A stretch of 38,780 bases of DNA from Bacillota bacterium (GTDB lineage Bacteria; Bacillota; Clostridia; Caldicoprobacterales; DTU083): positions 1-38,780 of the forward strand of contig JAKPIB010000039.1 of NCBI GenBank assembly GCA_029549985.1, given 5' to 3'. A program made the position numbers and the translations under genes. This document shows positions 32,109 to 38,780 of the stretch, piece after piece; the first letter of the stretch is position 1, and each line of letters starts with the position of its first letter. Below the pieces are notes generated by a model, which worked only from the letters and a program-made list of their open reading frames with translations, was not told the origin of the DNA and ran no database searches.

Positions 32109-33299
32109 TTGAGCAGGAAACTATTTACTTCAGAATCGGTCACAGAAGGACATCCGGACAAGATATGTGACCAGATATCCGATGCGATACTGGACGCTAT
32201 ACTGGCAGAGGACCCGGACGCCAGGGTGGCGTGTGAAACTGCCGTGACCACTGGCTTGGTGCTGGTCATGGGCGAGATATCTACTTCATGCTATGTGGAC
32301 ATACCGAGCATAGTGCGCAAAACAGTCCGGGATATAGGCTATACCAGGGCAAAATATGGCTTCGATGCTGATACATGCGCCGTTATCACCTCAATTGACG
32401 AGCAATCCCCTGATATAGCGGCTGGTGTGGACAAGGCGCTGGAAACAAGGGGCGGCAGCCTTGCTGACGAGCTATTGTCTACCGGCGCAGGAGACCAGGG
32501 CATGATGTTCGGCTTTGCCTGCAACGAAACCCCTGAGCTGATGCCCATGCCTATTTCCCTTGCCCACAAGCTTACCAGGCAGCTTGCCCTTGTGCGCAAG
32601 AACAAGACCCTCGACTATCTCCGCCCGGATGGCAAATCCCAGGTGACCGTCGAATATGTGGACGGCAGGCCGGTGAGGGTGGATACTGTTGTCATATCAG
32701 CCCAGCACAGCCCCGTTATCGACACCCTTACCATAGAAAATGACATCATCGAGAAAGTGATAAAGCCGGTCATTCCGGCCCACCTTTTGGACAACAGGAC
32801 CAATTTTCTGACAAATCCTACCGGCAGGTTTGTGATCGGCGGGCCTCAGGGTGACTCTGGCCTTACAGGGCGCAAGATCATAGTCGATACATATGGAGGC
32901 TATGCCCGCCATGGCGGAGGCGCGTTCTCAGGCAAGGACCCGACCAAGGTCGACCGGTCGGCTGCCTATGCTGCCCGCTATGTGGCTAAGAATGTTGTAG
33001 CCGCAGGCCTTGCGGACAAGTGCGAGATAGAGCTGGCCTATGCCATAGGCGTTGCCAGACCTGTGTCCGTGATGGTGGACACCTTTGGCACCAACAAGGT
33101 GGACGAGGAGCTAATAAAGGATCTCATACTCAAAAACTTTGATCTGCGTCCCGCTGCCATCATAAGGGACCTGGACCTTAGAAGGCCTATATACAAGCAG
33201 ATCGCTGCCTATGGCCATTTCGGCCGGACGGACATCGATCTGCCCTGGGAGAAGACTGACAAGGCTGAAACCTTGCGTTCGCAGGCTTTTAATTTATAA
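32109..33299 (+). CDS. metK: S-adenosylmethionine synthetase
   Basis: Makes SAM from methionine and ATP. It has the [17 protein letters not shown] opening, the [10 protein letters not shown] loop, [30 protein letters not shown] and [19 protein letters not shown], all standard. The length of 396 is normal. The start is TTG, with TAGGAGG eight bases upstream. It is controlled by the SAM-I riboswitch just ahead of it. No independent promoter is needed. A short glycosyltransferase-like gene follows after an inverted repeat. Confidence 0.97.
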   Translation: MSRKLFTSESVTEGHPDKICDQISDAILDAILAEDPDARVACETAVTTGLVLVMGEISTSCYVDIPSIVRKTVRDIGYTRAKYGFDADTCAVITSIDEQSPDIAAGVDKALETRGGSLADELLSTGAGDQGMMFGFACNETPELMPMPISLAHKLTRQLALVRKNKTLDYLRPDGKSQVTVEYVDGRPVRVDTVVISAQHSPVIDTLTIENDIIEKVIKPVIPAHLLDNRTNFLTNPTGRFVIGGPQGDSGLTGRKIIVDTYGGYARHGGGAFSGKDPTKVDRSAAYAARYVAKNVVAAGLADKCEIELAYAIGVARPVSVMVDTFGTNKVDEELIKDLILKNFDLRPAAIIRDLDLRRPIYKQIAAYGHFGRTDIDLPWEKTDKAETLRSQAFNL

Positions 33300-33313
33300 G
33301 CCTTCATTCACAT

Positions 33314-33356
33314 TGCCCTTCCTGCCTGCATATAATGCAGCATCAACGGAAGGGCA
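33314..33356 (+). promoter_or_regulatory. Nested inverted repeat between metK and the next gene
   Basis: An outer 9-bp stem (33314-33322 with 33348-33356) and an inner 6-bp stem (33326-33331 with 33335-33340, loop ATA) are perfect. There is no T tract, so it is not a standard terminator. The outer right arm contains the GGAAGGG next to the start of the following gene, so the fold could limit its translation. Confidence 0.45.
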
Positions 33357-33366
33357 GGTGAGACAG

Positions 33367-33744
33367 GTGTATGTAGAACCGTACATAGCCATACCCCTTT
33401 GGGCCTTTGCTGCCTTTGGCCTTATCTGTTTTGCCAGGCATGTTCTTAGGAGCATAACCACTAGCAGGCATAAGAAGGCCTATGCCCTGATAATCGCAGC
33501 AAAGAACCGGGAGGATACCATAGAAGGCGTAGTCAGGGATTTTCTGTCCAGCGTAGAAACGGATGCTCTTAGAGATGAGTTTCTCAAGGTCATCCTGCTG
33601 GATTACGGTTCAACAGACGAAACACCTAAAATAATGGATAGATTGTCATACAGCTATCCGGTGGTGAAGGTTCTGCGGCCTGAGGAAGCAGAGGGTTATC
33701 TGAAGGGCATGCTACATACATATGACAGTACCGGGACCGGTTGA
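33367..33744 (+). CDS. Short membrane-anchored protein with a GT-A-like domain fragment
   Basis: 125 residues from GTG at 33367; GTG at 33358 is the alternative. An N-terminal membrane helix (about 7-28) is followed by AYALIIAAKNREDTIEGVVRDFL and VILLDYGSTDETPKIMDRLS, which mirror the first two beta strands and the nucleotide-binding DDGSTDET of GT2 glycosyltransferases. The catalytic DxD and the C-terminal half are absent, and the frame ends cleanly ahead of a terminator. Its small size seems to be a real feature rather than a frameshift, since downstream sequence shows no GT continuation. The function is unknown. Confidence 0.65.
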   Translation: MYVEPYIAIPLWAFAAFGLICFARHVLRSITTSRHKKAYALIIAAKNREDTIEGVVRDFLSSVETDALRDEFLKVILLDYGSTDETPKIMDRLSYSYPVVKVLRPEEAEGYLKGMLHTYDSTGTG

Positions 33745-33781
33745 ACACCATGCTATATACAAGCTTAAGCCATATGGATCT

Positions 33782-33832
33782 AAGCGGTGCATCCAGAGCC
33801 TGATAGGGCGGGGTGCACGGCTTTTTTATTTT
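33782..33832 (+). terminator. Intrinsic terminator after the GT-like gene
   Basis: Stem with AAGC/GCTT and GTGCATCC/GGGTGCAC blocks, one mismatch and one wobble, then a TTTTTTATTTT tail. Confidence 0.8.
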
Positions 33833-33928
33833 AAACCGGATCCGGCTGTCCCTTCTTTTCGGTCTTATGAAATCTAAATGGTGTAGGCTGCTGCATGCCG
33901 CCAAATAAGCTTTAAGGAGGTGAGATTT

Positions 33929-34159
33929 ATGGCACTTGAAAGCAGGCCTTTGAACACCAGGCTGCAGCTTCAGCTGGACCTCGGTCAGAATGAGGACGGC
34001 CGCAGGATCACACGGACCAGGACCTACAGCAGCATAGATCCGGAAGCTACTGACCAGGATGTTTATGATGTGGCCATGGCTTTAGCCGGGCTCCAGTCCC
34101 ATGGAGTCATCGCAGTCCGCAAGGTAGATCAGACCGAGCTTATAGGAGTAGAGGGCTAA
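33929..34159 (+). CDS. DUF1659 family protein
   Basis: 76 residues from the ATG at 33929 after the strong AAGGAGGTGA. RPLNTRLQLQLDLGQNEDGRR and the TYSSIDPEATDQDVYDVAMALAGLQ segment are as in DUF1659. It is followed by DUF2922 and YvrJ genes, a group found together in many Bacillota and suspected of a membrane or spore-related role, though none is proven. Confidence 0.85.
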   Translation: MALESRPLNTRLQLQLDLGQNEDGRRITRTRTYSSIDPEATDQDVYDVAMALAGLQSHGVIAVRKVDQTELIGVEG

Positions 34160-34196
34160 GGATGCGTAAGAATCATGAGAAAGGGGGTGTTTGACA

Positions 34197-34412
34197 GTGA
34201 ACAGCATCCTTGAGATGTTTTTCAAAACCGGATCAGGCAAGACCTTCAGGCTGGCAGTCGATGATCCGAAGCCGGGCCTTACTCCCGCAGAGGTAGAGGC
34301 AGCCATGGATCTGATCGTATCCAGGAACATATTTGCCGTTGAGGGAGGTTTGGCATCTGTCGACAGCGCGCAGATCGTGACGACCAATGTAGAACCTGTG
34401 ATCTTTGCATAA
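34197..34412 (+). CDS. DUF2922 family protein
   Basis: 71 residues. KTGSGKTFRLAVDDPKPGLTPAEVEAAMDLIVSRNIFAV matches DUF2922. The start is GTG at 34197 (AAAGGGGGTG eight bases upstream) rather than TTG at 34191. It follows the DUF1659 gene by 37 bases. A 9-bp hairpin without T run (34424-34446 region) lies between it and the YvrJ gene. Confidence 0.85.
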   Translation: MNSILEMFFKTGSGKTFRLAVDDPKPGLTPAEVEAAMDLIVSRNIFAVEGGLASVDSAQIVTTNVEPVIFA

Positions 34413-34509
34413 AGCCTTATATGGGGAGCGGCTTTTCCGCTCCCCTGGCAAATACTGACTGGCAGCCTGTTTTGCCGCCAGGTCAGGAAAACGGGGAAAG
34501 GAGGATCCT

Positions 34510-34662
34510 ATGGAACAGCTATTTGCCATGATCGCCAACATAGGCTTTCCGATCGTGATATCCGTATACCTGCTCGTCAGGATAGAAAACCGCATGGAAA
34601 CCCTTACTCAGTCCATCCAGGCTTTAGCCCATGCCATAGATAATCTGTGCCATGACGCATGA
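34510..34662 (+). CDS. YvrJ family protein, 50 residues
   Basis: ATG at 34510 with AAAGGAGG six bases upstream; 51 codons including the TGA. It starts MEQLFAMIANIGFPIVISVYLLVRIE, a single membrane helix typical of YvrJ, then a short amphipathic tail ending in LCHDA. It completes the DUF1659-DUF2922-YvrJ trio known in Bacillota. Function is unknown. Confidence 0.85.
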   Translation: MEQLFAMIANIGFPIVISVYLLVRIENRMETLTQSIQALAHAIDNLCHDA

Positions 34663-34754
34663 CTGAAGGCTTTAAAGGCCTGCTGTCATGCTTGTCCTTT
34701 TCCGCTTACCTGCAAACATAACGCCGTTTTCGTATTGTGTTTTTCAGGATTTTC

Positions 34755-34772
34755 CTATAGGATATCCTATAG
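34755..34772. promoter_or_regulatory. Perfect 18-bp palindrome ahead of recD2
   Basis: CTATAGGATATCCTATAG is its own reverse complement, with extra TATAG and GAGGATA around it. It lies 44 bases before the recD2 start, where an operator would fit. The binding protein is unknown. Confidence 0.5.
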
Positions 34773-34816
34773 AGGATACATGCTGTATTTAGCAAGGAGC
34801 GGTATTTGAGGGGCAT

Positions 34817-37051
34817 ATGGCAGAGATAACAGGCCTGATAGAAGAAATAGTCTTTCGAAATGAGGACAACGGGTTTTCAGTGGTGGAGATCCGGGATGAG
34901 AACACAAACAGTATAGTTACTGCTGTCGGCAGCTTTCCTTTTCTCAGCATCGGGGAAAGGGTCCGGCTCACCGGTGAATGGGTCAGGCACCCGGAGTACG
35001 GGCGCCAACTGAAGATGGAGACCTACAGCACTGTTGCGCCGTCAACGCTGACCGGGATGGAAAACTATCTGGCATCCGGGCTGATAAAGGGAGTAGGCCC
35101 TTCTACGGCCAGAAAGCTTATCGAGCATTTTGGCCTCGATGTGCTGGATATAATCCAGCTCAACCCATCCCGCCTGACCGAGGTCGAAGGCATCGGCGAG
35201 ACGCGGGCTGCGTTGATCGCATCCTCCTTTGCCGAGCAGAGGGAGATCCGCGAGGTAATGATATTTCTGCAGGCCTACCGCATACCAACCGCTATGGCTG
35301 TAAAGATATACAAAAGGTACGGGAGCAATACGATAGGGCTGATCAAACAAAACCCATACCGCCTGGCTGAAGACATTGAAGGGATCGGCTTCAAGACAGC
35401 AGATGCGATCGCAGCCAGGCTGGGCATAGATCCAAACTCCATAGACAGGGCCGCTGCGGGCACAAGGTATGTGCTGGCCCAGGCCGCATCCGACGGACAT
35501 ACGTACTTGCCCAAGGCTGAGCTGGTGGATAAGGCTGCAAAGCTTTTATTGGTCGACAGGATCCTGATCGAAAATGCCCTGGTGCAGCTTGCTGTCAATC
35601 AATCTGTCGTGATGGAGGATACCGGAGATGGTGTACTGGTATACCTGGCGTCACTTCACAGGGCTGAGGCCAATACAGCCAGGCTTCTGTCAGACCTTGC
35701 CCGAGCCGGGACCAGTGTGAGATTCGATGACATAGACAAGGAGATCAGAGATTTTGAACGAAGGCACCATATAGAGCTGGCCGACAGGCAAAAGGAAGCC
35801 GTGATCCAGGTCATGGAGAACGGCATTGTCGTTATAACCGGTGGGCCTGGTACAGGCAAGACGACCACCATAAACTGCATCATCTCCCTCCTGATCCAGA
35901 AAGGGCTGAAATTTGAGCTGGCAGCCCCAACGGGCAGGGCAGCCAAGCGTATGACCGAAGCGACAGGTTACGAAGCCAAAACCATCCACAGGCTGCTGGA
36001 GTATGTCTATAGTGATGATGACGGCGGCAGCTTTCAGCGGAATGAGGAAAACCCCATAAAAACCGATGCCATAATCATCGATGAAATGTCTATGGTGGAT
36101 ATCCTGCTCATTTACAACCTGCTCAAGGCCACGGTACCGGGCACCCGGCTGGTGCTGGCCGGCGATGTGGACCAACTTCCTTCTGTCGGGCCCGGCAATG
36201 TGCTTAAGGACATAATAAACAGCGGTACGGTCACGGTCGTAAAGCTGTCGGAGATTTTCAGGCAGGCCCGGGAGAGCATGATAGTAGTGAATGCCCATAG
36301 GATAAACCAGGGAGAGCTGCCCTTGCTGAACGTCAAGGACAAGGACTTTTTCTTTGACAGGCGGGAAAACCCGGAGGACCTGCCGGAGGTGCTTAAAGAT
36401 CTGGTAGTCCGCAGGCTGCCCGGTTATGGCAGCTACGATCCGGCAACGGATATACAGGTATTGGTGCCCATGCGCAAGGGTGTTGCTGGCGTACACAACC
36501 TGAACATACAGCTTCAAAGCGCCCTGAATCCGCCTTCTCCTGACAAGAGTGAAAAACGTGTAGGAGAGATCATCTTTCGCCAGTATGACAAGGTCATGCA
36601 GATCAAGAACAATTACAGCCTCAAATGGTCAAAGCTCAAAGCCAGGGAGGTGCTCTACGAGGGTGAGGGCGTTTTCAACGGCGATATGGGCATAATTCAG
36701 CACATAGACTACGAAGAACAGACCCTGTCGGTATTGTTTGACGATGACCGGCTGGCAGTGTATGATTTCGGCCAGCTTGATGAGCTGGAGCCTGCCTATG
36801 CCATTACGATTCATAAAAGCCAGGGCAGCGAGTTTCCGGTAGTGATCATACCTCTTGTGTACGGACCGCCTATGCTTATGACACGAAATCTCCTGTATAC
36901 TGCGGTAACCAGGGCAAAGGAGCTCGTGGTCATCGTCGGAAAGGAAGAGATCATCAGCAGGATGGTGAACAACAACCATATTGAAAAGCGCTATTCGGGA
37001 TTGGACAGACGCTTGAAAGCATATAGCCTGCGCTTCGATATTTTCGGCTAG
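34817..37051 (+). CDS. recD2: RecD2-type ATP-dependent DNA helicase
   Basis: 744 residues. An SF1B 5'-3' helicase acting in DNA repair and replication restart, found without RecB/RecC. The N-terminal OB-like domain (ITGLIEEIVFRNEDNGFSVVEI) and helix-hairpin-helix repeats (about 80-190) precede Walker A GGPGTGKTT (342-350, Lys348), the Walker B IIDEMSMVD, and the late AITIHKSQGSEFPVVIIPL and LLYTAVTRAKELVVIVG motifs. The start is ATG after GAGGGG. comFC begins one base after its stop, so the two are translationally coupled. Confidence 0.94.
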   Translation: MAEITGLIEEIVFRNEDNGFSVVEIRDENTNSIVTAVGSFPFLSIGERVRLTGEWVRHPEYGRQLKMETYSTVAPSTLTGMENYLASGLIKGVGPSTARKLIEHFGLDVLDIIQLNPSRLTEVEGIGETRAALIASSFAEQREIREVMIFLQAYRIPTAMAVKIYKRYGSNTIGLIKQNPYRLAEDIEGIGFKTADAIAARLGIDPNSIDRAAAGTRYVLAQAASDGHTYLPKAELVDKAAKLLLVDRILIENALVQLAVNQSVVMEDTGDGVLVYLASLHRAEANTARLLSDLARAGTSVRFDDIDKEIRDFERRHHIELADRQKEAVIQVMENGIVVITGGPGTGKTTTINCIISLLIQKGLKFELAAPTGRAAKRMTEATGYEAKTIHRLLEYVYSDDDGGSFQRNEENPIKTDAIIIDEMSMVDILLIYNLLKATVPGTRLVLAGDVDQLPSVGPGNVLKDIINSGTVTVVKLSEIFRQARESMIVVNAHRINQGELPLLNVKDKDFFFDRRENPEDLPEVLKDLVVRRLPGYGSYDPATDIQVLVPMRKGVAGVHNLNIQLQSALNPPSPDKSEKRVGEIIFRQYDKVMQIKNNYSLKWSKLKAREVLYEGEGVFNGDMGIIQHIDYEEQTLSVLFDDDRLAVYDFGQLDELEPAYAITIHKSQGSEFPVVIIPLVYGPPMLMTRNLLYTAVTRAKELVVIVGKEEIISRMVNNNHIEKRYSGLDRRLKAYSLRFDIFG

Positions 37052-37052
37052 G

Positions 37053-37835
37053 ATGCGTAAGCTTACGCCTGATAATATGGACCGAGCCCACAAAGGAGGA
37101 GGCCGGAAAAATGGGATAAACCTGATCATAAGCGCAGCCCTTGATCTGATTTACCCACGCGTATACTGCGAGCTGTGCGGCTCGCCTCTTGAAAAAAGCG
37201 CTCATTCCGGGTTTTGCGGCACCTGCCATGCAAGCCTGCCCTTTATTGCAGGCCCCAGGTGCCATAAATGCGGAAAGCCCTTGAAAACTGAGGCGGACAG
37301 GCTCTGCCCTGACTGCTTTTCCATAGAGCATGCCTTTGAAGCCGGACTGCCGGTATTTGAGTATATTGAACCTGTAAGAGGGCTTGTACACAGGTACAAG
37401 TATGACAGGGAATATCATCTGGGCAGGAGCCTTGCATACTTTATGGCAGAGCTTTACAGAGCCTCAGGCTGGAAGGCTCAGATCGCGATCCCGGTCCCTT
37501 TGCATAAAAACAAGCTGAAGACAAGGGGCTTCAACCAGGCCCTGCTCCTGGCTGAGTACCTGGCACACAAGTGCCGCATAGCCTGTCTAGACGGCGTGCT
37601 GGTCAGAAGAGTCGACACGGGTACCCAGACAAGGCTGAGCAGGCGGGAAAGGGAGGAGAACCTGAGGGATGCTTTTCATGTGGTGAAGCCATCCAAAATA
37701 GCAGGCAAGGATATACTGCTGATCGACGACATATATACGACCGGTGCGACCGTTGACAACTGCAGCAAGGCGCTCAAAAATGCCGGTGCGGGTGCAGTAT
37801 ATGTCCTGACTCTGGCAACTGGCAGAAATATTTAG
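37053..37835 (+). CDS. comFC: ComF family phosphoribosyltransferase-like protein
   Basis: 260 residues. An N-terminal four-cysteine-type zinc region (CELC, CGTC, CHKC, CPDC) precedes the phosphoribosyltransferase fold, with IPVPLHKNKLKTRGFNQALLLAEYLA and the PRPP motif LLIDDIYTTGAT (Asp225-Asp226). It is linked to DNA uptake and recombination in Bacillota. The ATG at 37053 nearly overlaps the recD2 stop, so coupled translation is likely. A GGAGGAGG about 40 bases further in has no in-frame ATG, GTG or TTG after it, though a non-standard ATA start cannot be excluded. It sits just upstream of a structured RNA, as expected for raiA RNA. Confidence 0.88.
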   Translation: MRKLTPDNMDRAHKGGGRKNGINLIISAALDLIYPRVYCELCGSPLEKSAHSGFCGTCHASLPFIAGPRCHKCGKPLKTEADRLCPDCFSIEHAFEAGLPVFEYIEPVRGLVHRYKYDREYHLGRSLAYFMAELYRASGWKAQIAIPVPLHKNKLKTRGFNQALLLAEYLAHKCRIACLDGVLVRRVDTGTQTRLSRREREENLRDAFHVVKPSKIAGKDILLIDDIYTTGATVDNCSKALKNAGAGAVYVLTLATGRNI

Positions 37836-37865
37836 CTTAATTTTATTGATTTTTTACAATACCTA

Positions 37866-37894
37866 TTGCTTTATGGCATAAATAGGTTTATACT
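37866..37894 (+). promoter_or_regulatory. Promoter for the structured RNA
   Basis: TTGCTT (37866-37871), a 17-bp spacer and TATACT (37889-37894), with the first RNA stem beginning 17 bases later. Confidence 0.7.
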
Positions 37895-37907
37895 ATCATT
37901 GTATGTT

Positions 37908-38257
37908 CTAATCTTAGGTCTGTGGTTGAAAATCGATGCTAGTCGCAGGCGAAACGATCCACGTAAGTCGAAGCAGACTTCGACGAGCATGGTGCGACTT
38001 AGATGTAAGTCCGGCCTATAGTGTTTGTTAGGATGAAGATCCTAAGGTGTTCTGTCAAGTTTTCGAAAGATATGGATTTCATATCCCCAAGCTGTTCTCT
38101 CTTGTATGAGTTTGGCACAGGTTCGCGAACAAAAGGCACTGAATGCACTCTTCACCCCGGCAAGACTATAGCGAGGAGTAGTAGTGGGAGGCAGTTGCCT
38201 TGAGCGAGGCTTCCAGACGGCGAGTGTGGGGGCAAAGACCAGGTCAGCTAAGATGAG
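37908..38257 (+). ncRNA. Large structured RNA, tentatively of the raiA class
   Basis: About 345 bases with no plausible coding frame and clear paired elements. The terminal stem is ATCTTAG (37911-37917) with CTAAGAT (38248-38254). A 7-bp outer stem AGTCGCA/TGCGACT (37941-37947 with 37993-37999) encloses a perfect GTCGAAG/CTTCGAC hairpin (37967-37973 with 37978-37984). TTAGGAT/ATCCTAA (38028-38034 with 38039-38045) is another perfect hairpin. CTATAG occurs twice (38015-38020 and 38166-38171) and can pair. The location between comFC and a small gene in a clostridial genome is that reported for raiA RNA, a class linked to sporulation. The length is larger than I recall for the class, so the family call is inference. 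It could serve as a leader of the next gene. Confidence 0.6.
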
Positions 38258-38294
38258 AGCACAATATCATTATTAAAGCGAGGGGATTAGATCC

Positions 38295-38564
38295 ATGTTC
38301 CAAGACAAAACCTTAGTTTGCAAAGAGTGCGGTAATGAATTCGTTTTCACTGCCGGCGAGCAAGAATTTTATGCCGAGAAGGGTTTCCAAAACGAACCAG
38401 CTCGTTGCAAATCCTGCCGTGATGCCAGAAAAGGCAGAAAGACACAACAGAGAGAAATGCATGACGCCGTATGCGCAGAATGCGGAGCTCCGACCCAGGT
38501 ACCTTTCGTACCGAAGAACGACAGACCAATATTATGCAGCGACTGCTACCAAGCTCGTAGGTAA
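38295..38564 (+). CDS. Small zinc-ribbon protein (CxxC-x17-CxxC type)
   Basis: 89 residues with two zinc modules. The first has VCKECGNEFVFTAGEQEFYAEKGF and RCKSCRDARKGR, as in the probable zinc-ribbon domain zf-trcl. The second has VCAECGAPTQVPFVP and LCSDCYQARR. GAGGGGAT lies nine bases before the ATG. The protein is common in Clostridia, but the function is unknown. It follows the structured RNA closely, so RNA and mRNA may be one transcript or the RNA may control it. Confidence 0.85.
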   Translation: MFQDKTLVCKECGNEFVFTAGEQEFYAEKGFQNEPARCKSCRDARKGRKTQQREMHDAVCAECGAPTQVPFVPKNDRPILCSDCYQARR

Positions 38565-38611
38565 TCCCCAAGCTCGGTCACAAAATTAGAAAGATCGCAA
38601 GGATTGGTCAG

Positions 38612-38637
38612 AAAACCCCGGTTATCCGGGGTTTTTA
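38612..38637 (+). terminator. Intrinsic terminator after the zinc-ribbon gene
   Basis: AAAACCCCGG with CCGGGGTTTT, loop TTAT, and a short T tail. It ends the transcript of the RNA/zinc-ribbon unit. Confidence 0.92.
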
Positions 38638-38701
38638 TTGGCTCTATGTCAATTGTTGGGGTAGAGATAAACCCAAGAGTAAATAAACCGAATGTAAAGA
38701 G

Positions 38702-38733
38702 AGGTGTCTTCAAATTTGAAGGCACCTTCTTTT
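38702..38733 (+). terminator. Second terminator-like hairpin near the window end
   Basis: An almost perfect 26-base inverted repeat (38702-38714 with 38715-38727) followed by TCTTTT. No gene between it and the previous terminator is seen. It may back up the first terminator, or close a transcript from a feature beyond the window. Confidence 0.6.
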
Positions 38734-38780
38734 GCCTTGCAGATAGTTTTCATGAAGAGACGGTGTATTAAGCGAGCAGA

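Noticed and set aside
35690-36517. A 275-codon - strand frame inside recD2
   Set aside because: Shadow of the helicase gene, with no ribosome site and no family motif.
38021-38203. A 60-codon + strand frame inside the structured RNA
   Set aside because: No ribosome site, and the frame crosses several strong hairpins; the paired elements explain the sequence better.
1-38780. CRISPR array, insertion sequence, prophage or integrated element
   Set aside because: No regularly spaced direct repeats, transposase, integrase or phage structural genes are seen. The tRNA-Tyr is not followed by an attachment-like duplication or an integrase.

Overview
The window looks like a chromosomal segment of an anaerobic, spore-forming member of the Clostridia (Bacillota). 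The indications are an S-box (SAM-I) riboswitch in front of metK, AAGGAGG-type ribosome binding sites with frequent TTG and GTG starts, rubrerythrin, a SleB-type cell wall hydrolase, the DUF1659/DUF2922/YvrJ trio of small proteins, and a comFC gene followed by a large structured RNA. Base composition looks fairly even, and I see no prophage, insertion sequence, integrase, rRNA or CRISPR array. It reads as core chromosome with lineage-specific cell-envelope genes.

Region by region. 1-6200 holds a serine-palmitoyltransferase-like alpha-oxoamine synthase, trxB, glmM, a short sirtuin and a GH2 glycosidase, all on the + strand. It ends at a terminator shared with the convergent rubrerythrin gene. 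6.9-9.7 kb carries small membrane proteins, a DNA-deoxyinosine glycosylase and an HD hydrolase. 9.8-15 kb has a tandem pair of secreted alpha/beta hydrolases, a cytoplasmic GH144-type glucanase-like protein and a PAP2 phosphatase. 15-18.1 kb (- strand) is a two-gene unit: an extracellular sugar-type solute-binding lipoprotein and a membrane-spanning LuxR-type transcription factor, with no ABC permease. 18.3-23.2 kb is a run of small membrane proteins, lipoproteins, three consecutive zinc-ribbon proteins and a CCA-enzyme-like HD protein. 23.2-26.1 kb has a candidate small RNA, an orphan small protein, mtaD, a hidden 40-residue membrane peptide and a sleB-like gene interrupted by an in-frame TGA. 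26.1-31.8 kb has murC (- strand), tRNA-Tyr, a GT2 glycosyltransferase, a sugar isomerase-like protein, an SplB-like radical SAM protein and a small-multidrug-export-type membrane protein. 31.8-38.8 kb has the SAM riboswitch and metK, a short GT-like membrane protein, DUF1659-DUF2922-YvrJ, recD2-comFC, a roughly 345-nt structured RNA that I assign tentatively to the raiA class, and a zinc-ribbon protein.

Functional links. metK, its riboswitch and mtaD (SAH/MTA deaminase) belong to S-adenosylmethionine turnover. glmM and murC feed peptidoglycan synthesis, and the sleB-like gene would remodel it. trxB and rubrerythrin handle redox and peroxide stress. The best candidates for something undescribed are the solute-binding protein/membrane LuxR pair with an inverted repeat upstream of its promoter, the structured RNA between comFC and a zinc-ribbon gene, and the lipoprotein plus zinc-ribbon cluster at 18.3-21.8 kb.
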